Shown piece after piece: positions 16,461-25,091 of a DNA stretch of 64,000 nucleotides. This stretch comes from Lysobacter sp. KIS68-7 (GTDB lineage Bacteria > Pseudomonadota > Gammaproteobacteria > Xanthomonadales > Xanthomonadaceae): assembly GCF_021284745.1 (NCBI RefSeq), contig NZ_CP089925.1, positions 3,187,133 through 3,251,132 on the forward strand. Reading direction: 5' to 3'. The position numbers and the translations under genes were made by a program. How positions within the stretch are numbered: position 1 is the stretch's first letter; each line of letters opens with the position of its first letter. The notes under the pieces were generated by a model. It searched no databases and was not told the DNA's origin. It was given only the letters and a program-made list of their open reading frames with translations.

Positions 16461-17509
16461 CGCGCGTCGGGATACCAACGCGCCATCGCATCCCGCAGCC
16501 ACTTCTCGCGCATGGCGCCGCCGGGCATCCACGCCGCGTGGCTGGCCGTCGCATGCAACAGGAAATCGAACAAGGGCAGGTGCCGCCGCAGCACGCGATG
16601 CACGCGATGCGCGCGTCGCGGATTGAAGATCCCTTCGCGCGTGAATCCCTGGCGCAGGTTCTTGCGCACCCATGCCCAGGAGCCCATCTCCAGCGTCATC
16701 GGCAGGAAGGGATTCGCCGGGCGGTCCATGCGCGCGTGCAGGTAATCCCACAGGTCGCCGTGCGCCAGGTACTGCGCGCTCTGTGGTTCGAAGCGATACG
16801 GATGATGCGGATGGCTGCGTTCGAACAGGTCCGTCAGCGCGGCGAACTCCGGCAGCACGCGCGTTGGCGTGCGCGTGCACGCATGCGGGAACCAGATGCG
16901 GTCGAGCACGCCGAACCCCGAGTGGCAATCGATCGCCAGCGACAAGGGACGTTCGGCGAAGGCGCCTTCGACGAGCGCACACAGCGCAGCGGCTTCCGGT
17001 TCCATCGCCGCGTTGGAGGGGCCGCGGAACCACGGCCACCGCGGCCCGATGCGATGCCCGCCCATCAACCACGGCACGCGCGCATCGGCATCGACCGGTG
17101 CGTTGCGCATCAGGTCCACGCCGCGTGGATTGGCGCGCGTATGCAAATGCATGCCGCCAGGATTGACGATGGGCACCAGCACGATGCGCGCGTGCGACAG
17201 CATTTCGTGCAAGGCGCCGTCCCACGTCGCGCGCGCCAGCAGGGTGCGCAACCACGCCATCACCACCGAGGCGCCGATGCGTTCGAGGCCGTGCACGCCG
17301 CCGATCACACCAAGCGCGGCATTGCGCACATCGGGGTTGCCCAGCCCGATCGCCCAGATCGGCAGGGACTCGCCGCCGGCCGATACACGCGCGATGCAAC
17401 GCGCGTCGAAACCCAGCTGGCGCGCACTCCGCTGGCCGAGTTCGATCAGCGATTCCAGTTCCACGAGTTCGGGGAAGGCGGCCGGCCGATCCGCAACGCG
17501 TGCGTCCAT
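16457..17509 (-). CDS. M14-family zinc carboxypeptidase-like protein
   Basis: 350 residues. The zinc ligands of M14 peptidases are seen as 'GGVHGLERIG' (H-x-x-E, about residues 70-79) and the third His in 'LAIDCHSGFGVLD'. The substrate-binding 'NPGG' and 'N-P-R-G' runs follow the usual order, and 'PMTLEMGSWAW' provides the catalytic Glu. No signal peptide is visible, so it may act in the cytoplasm, as do DUF2817 and succinylglutamate-desuccinylase-type relatives. GGAGGGGA just before the ATG is a very strong ribosome binding site. Confidence 0.85.
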   Translation of the reverse strand: MDARVADRPAAFPELVELESLIELGQRSARQLGFDARCIARVSAGGESLPIWAIGLGNPDVRNAALGVIGGVHGLERIGASVVMAWLRTLLARATWDGALHEMLSHARIVLVPIVNPGGMHLHTRANPRGVDLMRNAPVDADARVPWLMGGHRIGPRWPWFRGPSNAAMEPEAAALCALVEGAFAERPLSLAIDCHSGFGVLDRIWFPHACTRTPTRVLPEFAALTDLFERSHPHHPYRFEPQSAQYLAHGDLWDYLHARMDRPANPFLPMTLEMGSWAWVRKNLRQGFTREGIFNPRRAHRVHRVLRRHLPLFDFLLHATASHAAWMPGGAMREKWLRDAMARWYPDAR

Positions 17510-17577
17510 GTCCCCTCCGCGGGCGTGTCCCCTGCCCCGGATGCTTCGCCGGCGCACGTGAGCCGGCGATGACGGTT

Positions 17578-19281
17578 TTATTGCGGCGGTCCGGCGAGGT
17601 AACGGCGGCGCTTGCGCGGGGCCATGCGCTGGATGTCGACTTCGATCAGCCCGTCCACGCTGTCGCCGAAGTCCGGGTCCACGCCGAAGGCCAGGAAGCG
17701 CGCGCCGCCTGGTTCGCACAGTTCGGTGTACTGCTTGTAGAGCATTGGCACGGTTGCACCGAGGCCGTCGAGGTTGTCCTTCAGCACGCGAAACGCGGTG
17801 TCCGCGTCGATGTCGGCGAACTCCGGCGCGGCCGCGCGGTAGGCGAAGGGACGCCGCGAGATGACTTCCGCGTCCGGGCCGCCGTGGAAGCGCGTGTAGA
17901 ACGCGACGATCTGCTCCCGCGCCGCCACCGGCAGCGCTGCACTGATCGAGACCGCGCCGAACAGGTAGCGCACGCGCGGATGGCGTCGCAGGTAGGCGCC
18001 GATGCCTTGCCACAACCAGTCGATGCTGCGACTGCCCCAGGCTTCGGGCACGACGAAGCTGCGTCCGAGCTCCAGCCCTTCGGCGATGCGCGGCAGCATG
18101 GCGTCCGGATAGTCGAACAGCGACGCAGTGTAGAGGCCGCGCAAGCCATGCTCCGCCAGCACGCGTGCGCCGCGGGCGACGCGATACGCACCCACGATGC
18201 GACGCTCCGGTGCATCCCACAACACGATGTGCTCGTACCAACCATCGTGGACATCCAGGTCCACCGCGCGCCCGGTGCCCTCGCCCACCGCGCGGAACGT
18301 GCGTTCTCGCAGGCGACCCAGTTCGCGCAGCACGGGCGAATCGATGGGCAGCCGACCGGTGCAGATCTTCTTGCCGTCAGCGGTTTCGCCCAGGCATTCC
18401 ATCCCTGCGATCGCGCGCTCGACGAGCGCGGGGTCCACGGGTGCGGCGAGCGGACGCGGTGCGCCCGGCGTCGGCTTCAAGGCATACAGCGCGGTGCGCA
18501 CGCGGCGCACTTCCTGCGCGTCGGCAGCGGCTTGCAGTTGCATCGGCTCGCCGACGCGCAGCGCGATGCGGCGCTTGCGGCGCTCGAACATCTCGCGCGC
18601 CAGCAACGCGGTGCCCGCTGGTTTGAACACCGTCGAGGCGCCATAGAACAAGGCCGAATTGCGCGCGAAGATCCGCACCGGCAACACCGGCGCGTCGCAC
18701 GCGCGCGCAAATCGGAGGAAGCCGCGACGCCAGCGACCATCGCGCACGCCCCCAGGCCCGAAGCGCGACACCTCGCCCGCGGGGAACAGGATCACGCACT
18801 GGCCGGCGCGCACCGCCTCTTCGATCGCGCGCACGCTTTCCGACGGCGAACGCCCGCCGAACACGCGCACGGGCAACAACAACTCCGCCAGCGGTTCCAG
18901 TTCCATCAGCACGTCGTTGGCGACGATGCGCACGTCCTTGCGCACGCGACCCACCGCATCGAGCAGGGCCAGCGCATCCAGTGCGCCCGACGGATGGTTG
19001 GCGACGATCACCAGCCCGCCGCGCGCGGGAATGCGCGCCAGGTCCGTCGGCGCCACGTGGTAGTCCGCTTGCAGGTAGTCGAGGGCCGCGCGCACGAAGG
19101 CCAGGCCACGCAAGGAGGAATGGTTGCGAAGGAAGGCGTCGACCTGGTCCAGGCGGGACCATTTCGCCAGCGTGCGCAACAAGGGAAGCGTGAATCGGGC
19201 GCGGCGGCCGCGGAACAGGCGCGGCATGCGCTCGGCCAGACGGTGCTCGATTCCGGGCATCGTGGAGGTCTGCTTCGGCAT
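17578..19281 (-). CDS. PlsC-type acyltransferase fused to OlsB-like GNAT domain
   Basis: 567 residues in two parts. The N-terminal half is a lysophospholipid/glycerol acyltransferase: 'VIVANHPSGALDALALLD' is the H-x(4-5)-D motif, 'FGGRSPSES' and 'LFPAGEVSRFG' follow in the usual order, and 'APVLPVRIF' closes the domain. The C-terminal part from about residue 300 resembles OlsB-like acyltransferases ('LRERTFRAVGEG', 'DGWYEHIVLWDAPERRIVGAYRV'). The same order occurs in the bifunctional ornithine-lipid synthase OlsF, so ornithine- or related aminolipid synthesis is a reasonable guess. Peptidase and hydrolase genes follow. Confidence 0.85.
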   Translation of the reverse strand: MPKQTSTMPGIEHRLAERMPRLFRGRRARFTLPLLRTLAKWSRLDQVDAFLRNHSSLRGLAFVRAALDYLQADYHVAPTDLARIPARGGLVIVANHPSGALDALALLDAVGRVRKDVRIVANDVLMELEPLAELLLPVRVFGGRSPSESVRAIEEAVRAGQCVILFPAGEVSRFGPGGVRDGRWRRGFLRFARACDAPVLPVRIFARNSALFYGASTVFKPAGTALLAREMFERRKRRIALRVGEPMQLQAAADAQEVRRVRTALYALKPTPGAPRPLAAPVDPALVERAIAGMECLGETADGKKICTGRLPIDSPVLRELGRLRERTFRAVGEGTGRAVDLDVHDGWYEHIVLWDAPERRIVGAYRVARGARVLAEHGLRGLYTASLFDYPDAMLPRIAEGLELGRSFVVPEAWGSRSIDWLWQGIGAYLRRHPRVRYLFGAVSISAALPVAAREQIVAFYTRFHGGPDAEVISRRPFAYRAAAPEFADIDADTAFRVLKDNLDGLGATVPMLYKQYTELCEPGGARFLAFGVDPDFGDSVDGLIEVDIQRMAPRKRRRYLAGPPQ

Positions 19282-19430
19282 TGGGCGGCACTGTGTGCAC
19301 GCGATGCGGCAACGGCATGACAGCGGCGCAACAAGGGCATGACAGACGGGCGAAACGAACGAATTCCTTACACCCGGCGCGCGTGGCCCGCCTATCCTTC
19401 ACCTCGACAGCAACCGATGGAACCGAGCGC

Positions 19431-19640
19431 ATGACCCCGCAACGCTCACACCTCGACGCAGCGCTGTATCAATTGCACGCCGCGCTGCCCTTGTGGCGGC
19501 ATGAGATCGAATCCGACGCCGACCTGCGCCGGCATTACGACGAACTGCTTTCGCGCCTCGTCGAACAGGCGCACCCCGACGATCGCGATTACGTGCAATG
19601 GCAGGCCAACGACCTGCTCGCCTCGCGCGGTTGGTGCTGA
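19431..19640 (+). CDS. small conserved-looking protein, 69 aa
   Basis: A 69-residue acidic, helical protein starting at the ATG preceded by 'accgagcgc'; a TATCCT -10-like box lies about 37 bases upstream. It ends 'YVQWQANDLLASRGWC'. No domain is recognised. It converges on the STAS-like gene with a gap of four bases. Codon use is like the neighbours, which supports a real gene. Confidence 0.55.
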   Translation: MTPQRSHLDAALYQLHAALPLWRHEIESDADLRRHYDELLSRLVEQAHPDDRDYVQWQANDLLASRGWC

Positions 19641-19644
19641 GGCC

Positions 19645-20010
19645 TCAGGCGGCGCGCGCCAACCAGCGTATCGCGGGCACGGTCGCACCGAATCGTTGGT
19701 AGTAGTAACCCCGCAGCGCAGCCAGCGCTTCCACACTCGCAGAGATCGCCACGTCGCCGACGCAGGCGATGCGCATGCGCTTCACCGCCGGTCCCCGCGC
19801 CATGCGCGTGGCGTGGTCGATCGTTTCCGCGTTCGAGGCTTCGGCGACGTCGGCCTGCGTGAAGTCGACAAGCAGGCGCTCATACGAGGAACGCGCCTGT
19901 TCGCGGATGAGGCCATCCAGCGCTGCGGAACGCTCGTGCGGCGTGACCACGCCGGCGAAGGTCACCTGGATCACGGCGGGTTCCGGCAACAAGGCAATCG
20001 AATAGGACAT
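19645..20010 (-). CDS. STAS/SpoIIAA-like protein
   Basis: 121 residues. Alternating strands and helices ('AVIQVTFAGVVTPHERSAALDGL', 'YERLLVDFTQADVAEASNAETIDHA', 'RMRIACVGDVAISASVEALAALRGYY') fit the SpoIIAA-like/STAS fold, which is used in anti-anti-sigma and sensory proteins. Thr/Ser in the 'D-F-T-Q-A-D' loop could be a phosphorylation site, by analogy only. It stands alone on the minus strand. Confidence 0.6.
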   Translation of the reverse strand: MSYSIALLPEPAVIQVTFAGVVTPHERSAALDGLIREQARSSYERLLVDFTQADVAEASNAETIDHATRMARGPAVKRMRIACVGDVAISASVEALAALRGYYYQRFGATVPAIRWLARAA

Positions 20011-20155
20011 GGGGGATCCGTACGGAGGGGGCGGCGCGCAGGATGCGTGGCGATTGCGACAGCGCGATTGCGGCAGCATGCATGCAAGCTCAGCAAGAGA
20101 TCGTGAATACGACGTTGCTTGAACCGCGCGCGCCGATGCAGGCCTCCGACATCGC

Positions 20156-20395
20156 ATGGAAAACCCTGCGACATCCGAGGTCCTGATCACGTTCATCGGC
20201 GGACCGCTGCACGGCACGTTCACGCGCCGCGCCGATCCGCCCGACCTGATCCCGGCGCGCGCGGGCGAGCGCACGGTGCTCTACGTGCGCCGCTGGAACC
20301 TGACGTTGACCGAAGGCACCGCGGTGTTCGCGCCGCTGGGCATGACCGACGACGCGATCGAGGAACAGGCGCGCAGCCTGCCGCCGTCGCACTGA
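20156..20395 (+). CDS. small uncharacterised protein, 79 aa
   Basis: 79 residues starting 'MENPATSEVLITFIGGPLHG' and ending 'DDAIEEQARSLPPSH'. The 'GGPLHG' turn followed by two strands occurs in several short hypothetical proteins of proteobacteria that I cannot name. It converges on the histidine kinase gene with seven bases between stops. No function is claimed. Confidence 0.5.
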   Translation: MENPATSEVLITFIGGPLHGTFTRRADPPDLIPARAGERTVLYVRRWNLTLTEGTAVFAPLGMTDDAIEEQARSLPPSH

Positions 20396-20402
20396 CGCAA
20401 CG

Positions 20403-21569
20403 CTACTCGACTTCCATTGACACGCGCCCCGGCACCCACCGCAGGCGCCAGCCCGCGCGTTCGGCGGCACGCGACATGAGTGCGGGAATTGCGCCGCTGT
20501 CGGCGCGTTGCGCCGTCGTCGCGGGAGGCGGCGCCAAGCCCGGCTCGCTCAGCTCCAACCTGCCGGCGCTGCCTTGCACGCGCAGTCCCTTCGACGCCGC
20601 GAACTGCTTGCGCGCCAGCATGCGCAACAACAACACCGATTCGCGGCGCGCGACGTAGGCGGTCCCGCTCACGTCGAGCACCGGGCCCGCCTGCGGATCC
20701 TGCAACCAGCGCGCGAAGGCTTCGCGCACCAGCCCATCGAGTTCGACCACTTCGTGTTCCACCGGCGTGCGGCGTGCGAGCGCGAGCAGCAGTTCGAGCA
20801 GGTCCGCGAGTTCCTCGACGCCGCGCTCCAGGCGCTGCAGGCGCGACGTGGAAGCAGCGTCGGTCGTCGGTTCGTCCAGCATCACTTCCGCCACGCCCTG
20901 CACCACCGCGATGGGCGTGCGCAGCGCGTGGCTCGCATCGGCGAAGAAGGCAAGCTGGCGCGCATCCGCATCGACCAGGCGTGCCTGGTAATCGTCGATC
21001 GCGCGCGCGAGGCGGCCGAGTTCGTCGGACGACACCCGCCCCTCGAGGTCCGTCTTGACCGGCGTCTGCGGCAGGCGATCGACTTCGTCGGCGAGCGCTC
21101 CCACCGGCGCGAGCGCGCGCCCCGCGAACAACCAGCCCAGCCAGCCCCCGACCGCGACACCCAGCAGCGTCATCAGGATCAGGAAGATGTTGAGGTGCTG
21201 CTCGGTGGCTTCGATGTCGCCCAGGTCGATCACGAAGTACAGGCGGCCCGCGCGCGTGTCGAACACGCCGACGTGGATGCCTTCGTGGTCCGGGTCCTCA
21301 TGCACGCCCGGCGCGAACCCCGCGTACTGCGGCGGCGGGCGAAGGAGGTAACCACTCAGCCGCTGCGTGCGCGGCAAGTGCGCGGGCAGCCCGTTGGCGA
21401 TGCGCAGGCCGTAGTCCTCCGCCTGGCCGCGCAGGATTTCCTTGGCGAGGATGTGTTCGTAATCCTCGGCGACGGCCACCACGCCGAGTCCGAACAGCAC
21501 GCACATCACCAGGCCGAGTGCGGCGGACGCCCACGCGACGCGCTTGCGCAGGGACACGGGCGACGTCAT
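20403..21569 (-). CDS. sensor histidine kinase with degenerate ATPase domain
   Basis: 388 residues: two membrane helices (about 12-34 and 140-165) around a periplasmic domain, a HAMP region, and a normal H-box 'FFADASHALRTPIAVVQG'. After it, the ATPase part lacks a clear N-box Asn ('LLLRMLARKQFAASKGLRV' stands there). The G1 box D-x-G-x-G is replaced by 'LELSEPGLAPPP', and G2 by 'SGAIPALMSRAAERAGWRL'. It may be a phosphatase-only or otherwise atypical sensor. It overlaps the response regulator by four bases. Confidence 0.85.
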   Translation of the reverse strand: MTSPVSLRKRVAWASAALGLVMCVLFGLGVVAVAEDYEHILAKEILRGQAEDYGLRIANGLPAHLPRTQRLSGYLLRPPPQYAGFAPGVHEDPDHEGIHVGVFDTRAGRLYFVIDLGDIEATEQHLNIFLILMTLLGVAVGGWLGWLFAGRALAPVGALADEVDRLPQTPVKTDLEGRVSSDELGRLARAIDDYQARLVDADARQLAFFADASHALRTPIAVVQGVAEVMLDEPTTDAASTSRLQRLERGVEELADLLELLLALARRTPVEHEVVELDGLVREAFARWLQDPQAGPVLDVSGTAYVARRESVLLLRMLARKQFAASKGLRVQGSAGRLELSEPGLAPPPATTAQRADSGAIPALMSRAAERAGWRLRWVPGRVSMEVE

Positions 21570-22258
21570 GGCGGCAGGATCCGGTAGCCGACCCCACGCA
21601 CCGATCGGATCAGGGGCGTGTCGAACGGTTTGTCGAGCAATGCGCGCAGTTCGTACATCTGCGTGTGCAGCGCGGCCATGTCGCCGGCCTCCGCGCCCCA
21701 GGCTGCGCGCAGCAGTCGTTCGTGCGCGACGATCTTCGGCGCTTCTGCAAGCAACAGGTCGAGCAGCCTTCCCTGCAGGCGCGTGAGGGGGACGCGTTTG
21801 CCTTCGCGCGTGGCCGTCATGGTCGTTGCGTCGTAGGTGAGCGGCGCGTCGGTCGCGGCCTTGCGCGACGGGCCCGCGATGCCGCGGTGGATCACGCGGA
21901 TGCGCGCTTCGAGTTCGCGCATCGCGAAAGGCTTGACCATGTAGTCGTCGGCGCCGTGCGCGTAGCCGCGGAGTTTGTCGTCGAGCGTGTCGCGTGCCGT
22001 GAGCATCAGCACCGGCACGCCAAGGCCGGCGTCGCGCAGGGTCTTGCACAGGTCCAGGCCGTCCAGGCGCGGCAGGCCAAGGTCGAGCACGATCACGTCG
22101 AAATCGCCGTTGCGCGCGCGCTCCAGACCCGACGCGCCGTCCGCGCAGTGGTCGACCTCGTGGCCACGACGCTCAAGGAAATCCCAGATGTTGGCGGCGA
22201 TGTCCGCCTGGTCCTCGACGAGCAGGACCTTGAGGCCGTCGGGCGATGAGGGCGACAT
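21566..22258 (-). CDS. OmpR-family response regulator
   Basis: 230 residues: receiver with E15-D16, phospho-acceptor D59 in 'VIVLDLGLPRLDG' and Lys in 'DDYMVKPF', then a winged-helix DNA-binding domain ('TRLQGRLLDLLLAEAPKIVAHERLL', 'LRALLDKPFDTPLIRSVRGVGYRI'). It is translationally coupled to the kinase (ATGA) and divergent from the LTA-synthase-like gene. The 146-base gap between them contains an OmpR-type operator-like motif, so it probably regulates that operon and perhaps itself. Confidence 0.94.
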   Translation of the reverse strand: MSPSSPDGLKVLLVEDQADIAANIWDFLERRGHEVDHCADGASGLERARNGDFDVIVLDLGLPRLDGLDLCKTLRDAGLGVPVLMLTARDTLDDKLRGYAHGADDYMVKPFAMRELEARIRVIHRGIAGPSRKAATDAPLTYDATTMTATREGKRVPLTRLQGRLLDLLLAEAPKIVAHERLLRAAWGAEAGDMAALHTQMYELRALLDKPFDTPLIRSVRGVGYRILPP

Positions 22259-22293
22259 GAGGACAGGGTGCCACGTGCGCGGCGTCCCGGATT

Positions 22294-22308
22294 AACGAAT
22301 GGCTGAGT
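22294..22308 (+). promoter_or_regulatory. operator-like motif AACGAAYGGCTGAGT, copy 2
   Basis: The core AACGAATGGCTGAGT, preceded by CCCGGATT, lies in the gap between the divergent response regulator and LTA-synthase-like genes, 96 bases before the latter. It repeats the motif at 12989 with one core mismatch. TTAAC and CTGAG are spaced by about one helical turn, and a further CTGAG-like repeat (CCTGAGG) follows at 22313. Confidence 0.4.
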
Positions 22309-22404
22309 TTGTCCTGAGGACGGTTTACAGGCCCCTCCGCAGGCTGCCGGGCAATCGCGTGCCATCCGCGCGGTCGCCCTTGCCCGCTGTTCCCGGAGTC
22401 CGTC

Positions 22405-24363
22405 TTGTCCTTGTTGGCCCGCTACCCCCGCCTCCGCCCCCTCGCCTGGCTGTTCGCGGTCTTCATGTCGATGTCGACCCTGACCCGCCTCGCCCTGCGC
22501 CTGGCCACCGGGGCCGCGACCCAGGCCACCCCGTGGACGGACCTGCGCGTGTTCGCGACGGGCTTCGGCTATGACGTGCTGACCTTCGTCTATTTCGCCT
22601 GGCCGCTGGTGCTGTTGCTGTGGCTGCTGCCGCAGCGCTGGTCGACGCTGCGCCGCGGCCGCTGGCCCGTGGCGGCGCTGTGCTTCGCGCTGCTGTGCGT
22701 GATCGGCTTCGTCGCCGTGGCCGAATGGACCTTCTGGGACGAATTCCAGAACCGCTTCAACTTCATCGCGGTGGACTACCTCGTCTACACGACCGAGGTG
22801 CTGGGCAACATCCGCGAGTCCTATCCGGTCGGGAAGATCCTCGCCGGCCTGGCGGTGTTCGCCACCAGCGTGTTCGCGCTCACGACGCGCAAGCGCCGCA
22901 TGGACGGCGATGCGTCAACCTTCGGCCAGCGTTCGGCGTTCGTCGCGGTGTGGCTGCTGGTCACCGTCGCCGGCACCTGGACCATCGATGCCGAGATGAA
23001 GGACGGCGGCAAGAACGCCTACGCCGACGAACTCGCCGGCAACGGCATCTACCAGTTCTTCGCGTCCTACCGGCAGGCCTCGCTGGACTACGACCGCTTC
23101 TACCGCATCGTGCCGGAAGCCGATGCCGTCGCGCAGGTGCGCGCATCGGTGTCCACGCCCGACGCCACGTTCCTGCACGCGGCCGGCATCGATCGCCACA
23201 TCCACAACGCGCGGCCCGAGCGCCGCCTCAACGTCGTGCTGATCAGCGTCGAAAGCCTGTCGGCGGACTACTCGGGCCTGTACGGCGCGAAGCCGTCGCT
23301 GACGCCGAACCTCGATGCGCTCGCCAGCCAGAGCCTGGTGTTCAACAACCTCTATGCGTCCGGCACGCGCACGGTGCGCGGCCTGGAAGCGCTCGCGCTG
23401 TCGGTGCCGCCGACGCCGGGCGAATCGATCGTCAAGCGTCCGAACAACACCGGCCTGTTCTCGCTCGCCGAGGTGTTCAATTCGAAGGGTTACGAGTCGC
23501 AGTTCCTGTACGGCGGCTACGGCGCCTTCGACAACATGAACGCGTTCTTCGGCGGCAACGGCTACCAGGTGCACGACCGCATGGAGATCCCGTCGGAGGC
23601 GATCCACCACGAGAACGTGTGGGGCGTGGCCGACGAGGACCTGTACACGCTGTCGCTGAAGCGCTTCGACGACGCGTATGCGGCGCACAAGCCCTTCTTC
23701 GCGCACGTGATGACCACGTCCAACCACCGTCCCTACACCTTCCCCGAAGGGCGTGGGCCGTGGCCGCAGAAAGTGCGCCAGAGCGCGGTGCTGTACACGG
23801 ACTGGGCGATCGCCGACTTCCTCAAGCGCGCGCGCAGCAAGCCCTGGTTCGCCGACACGGTGTTCATCATCACCGCCGACCATTGCGCGCAGAGCGCGGG
23901 CAAGGCCGCGTTGCCGGTGTTCCGCTACCACATCCCGATGTGGGTGTATTCGCCGGGCAACATCGCACCCGGGCACTTCGACGGCCTGATGGGCCAGATC
24001 GACGTCGCGCCGACGCTGCTCGGCCTGCTCGGCTTCGACTACGACTCGCGCTTCTACGGCGTGGACGTGTTCGAGCATGCGCCCGAGCGCGCGTTCGTCG
24101 GCACCTATCAGTTGCTCGGTTACCTCACCGCAGATCGCCTCGTGCAGCTCTCGCCGCATCGCCACGTCGCGACGCTGCAACCGGCGATGGTGCAGGACGT
24201 GGCGCAGGCGGAGATCGCCGAGGATCCGCACATGACGCTGCAGGCCATCAGTGCCTACGAGACGGCCGCGCATGCGTTCCAGCATGGCGAGATGGGGCGC
24301 GTCATTCCGGCACCGGAAGAAGGGTCGATCGCCACCACGGCGAGGCTCGACGCCGCGCCATGA
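22405..24363 (+). CDS. LTA-synthase-family sulfatase / phosphoglycerol transferase-like membrane enzyme
   Basis: 652 residues from a TTG start with GGAG six bases upstream. Five N-terminal membrane helices (about 12-31, 57-77, 84-104, 137-157, 172-192) are followed by an extracytoplasmic sulfatase-fold domain. Metal and nucleophile positions are recognisable: 'VVLISVESLSADYSGL' (Glu), 'ASGTRTVRG' (Thr nucleophile) and 'FIITADHCAQSAG' (Asp-His). The family transfers phosphoglycerol or phosphoethanolamine to glucans or lipids. In a Gram-negative cell an OpgB-like or lipid-modifying role is likely. It overlaps the PAP2 gene by four bases. Confidence 0.9.
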   Translation: MSLLARYPRLRPLAWLFAVFMSMSTLTRLALRLATGAATQATPWTDLRVFATGFGYDVLTFVYFAWPLVLLLWLLPQRWSTLRRGRWPVAALCFALLCVIGFVAVAEWTFWDEFQNRFNFIAVDYLVYTTEVLGNIRESYPVGKILAGLAVFATSVFALTTRKRRMDGDASTFGQRSAFVAVWLLVTVAGTWTIDAEMKDGGKNAYADELAGNGIYQFFASYRQASLDYDRFYRIVPEADAVAQVRASVSTPDATFLHAAGIDRHIHNARPERRLNVVLISVESLSADYSGLYGAKPSLTPNLDALASQSLVFNNLYASGTRTVRGLEALALSVPPTPGESIVKRPNNTGLFSLAEVFNSKGYESQFLYGGYGAFDNMNAFFGGNGYQVHDRMEIPSEAIHHENVWGVADEDLYTLSLKRFDDAYAAHKPFFAHVMTTSNHRPYTFPEGRGPWPQKVRQSAVLYTDWAIADFLKRARSKPWFADTVFIITADHCAQSAGKAALPVFRYHIPMWVYSPGNIAPGHFDGLMGQIDVAPTLLGLLGFDYDSRFYGVDVFEHAPERAFVGTYQLLGYLTADRLVQLSPHRHVATLQPAMVQDVAQAEIAEDPHMTLQAISAYETAAHAFQHGEMGRVIPAPEEGSIATTARLDAAP

Positions 24364-25091
24364 TCGAATGGCTCGACGAAGGCGCCGAACTGCTTGCCGT
24401 CGTCGTCGGGATCTATCTCGCGATCTCCTTGCTGATCCGGCGCAACGTGCGCTGGGCCGAAGGGTTTTCGCGCCGGAAGTTCGCGGCGATGCTGCTCATC
24501 GCCGCGGTCGTGGTGCTCATCGAAGTCACTGCGCAGGTGCTGGACCACGAGAGCACCGCGATCGACCGCGTCGTGCTGCTGTCCATCCATCGCGATGTGC
24601 CTGCCTTCCTCGTGCCGGTGTTCAGCGCGGCCACGCGGAGCGGTTCGGCCGCGTTCCTCATTCCCGCGGTCGCGATCGCCTGCATCGGCCTTGCGTGGCG
24701 GCGACATCCCTTCGATGCGCTGGCCCTGGCGCTGACGACCGGCGTCGCTTCGCTCGTCGTCTACCTGGCGAAGACCGCCGTCGGCCGTGACCGCCCCGAG
24801 TTGTGGACGACGAACTGGTATTGGGGCTCGAGCTTCCCGAGCGGTCACACGCTCAGCACCGCCGCGGTCGCCACCGCGGCGTACTTCTGCGCGGTGCGGC
24901 TGCGTCCTGACTGGCGGAAACCGGCGTTCGTCGTGGCCTGCGCGTGGGTCGCGATGGTCGGGATGTCGCGCCTCGTGCTCGGCGTGCACTGGCCCACCGA
25001 TGTCCTGGCCGCTGCATGCGCCGGACTGCTCGTCGCGGTCGCGGTGAATGTCGCCCTCCTCAAGTTCCACGACACGGAAGCCGTGAAATGA
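24360..25091 (+). CDS. PAP2-family membrane phosphatase
   Basis: 243 residues with about six membrane helices. All three canonical motifs are intact: K-x6-R-P ('KTAVGRDRP'), 'SFPSGHTLS' and 'SRLVLGVHWPTDVL'. It probably removes phosphate from phosphatidic acid, lysophosphatidate or undecaprenyl diphosphate on the periplasmic side, recycling the lipid product of the upstream transferase (inference). It overlaps both neighbours by four bases (ATGA), so the three genes form one translation-coupled operon. Confidence 0.93.
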   Translation: MIEWLDEGAELLAVVVGIYLAISLLIRRNVRWAEGFSRRKFAAMLLIAAVVVLIEVTAQVLDHESTAIDRVVLLSIHRDVPAFLVPVFSAATRSGSAAFLIPAVAIACIGLAWRRHPFDALALALTTGVASLVVYLAKTAVGRDRPELWTTNWYWGSSFPSGHTLSTAAVATAAYFCAVRLRPDWRKPAFVVACAWVAMVGMSRLVLGVHWPTDVLAAACAGLLVAVAVNVALLKFHDTEAVK

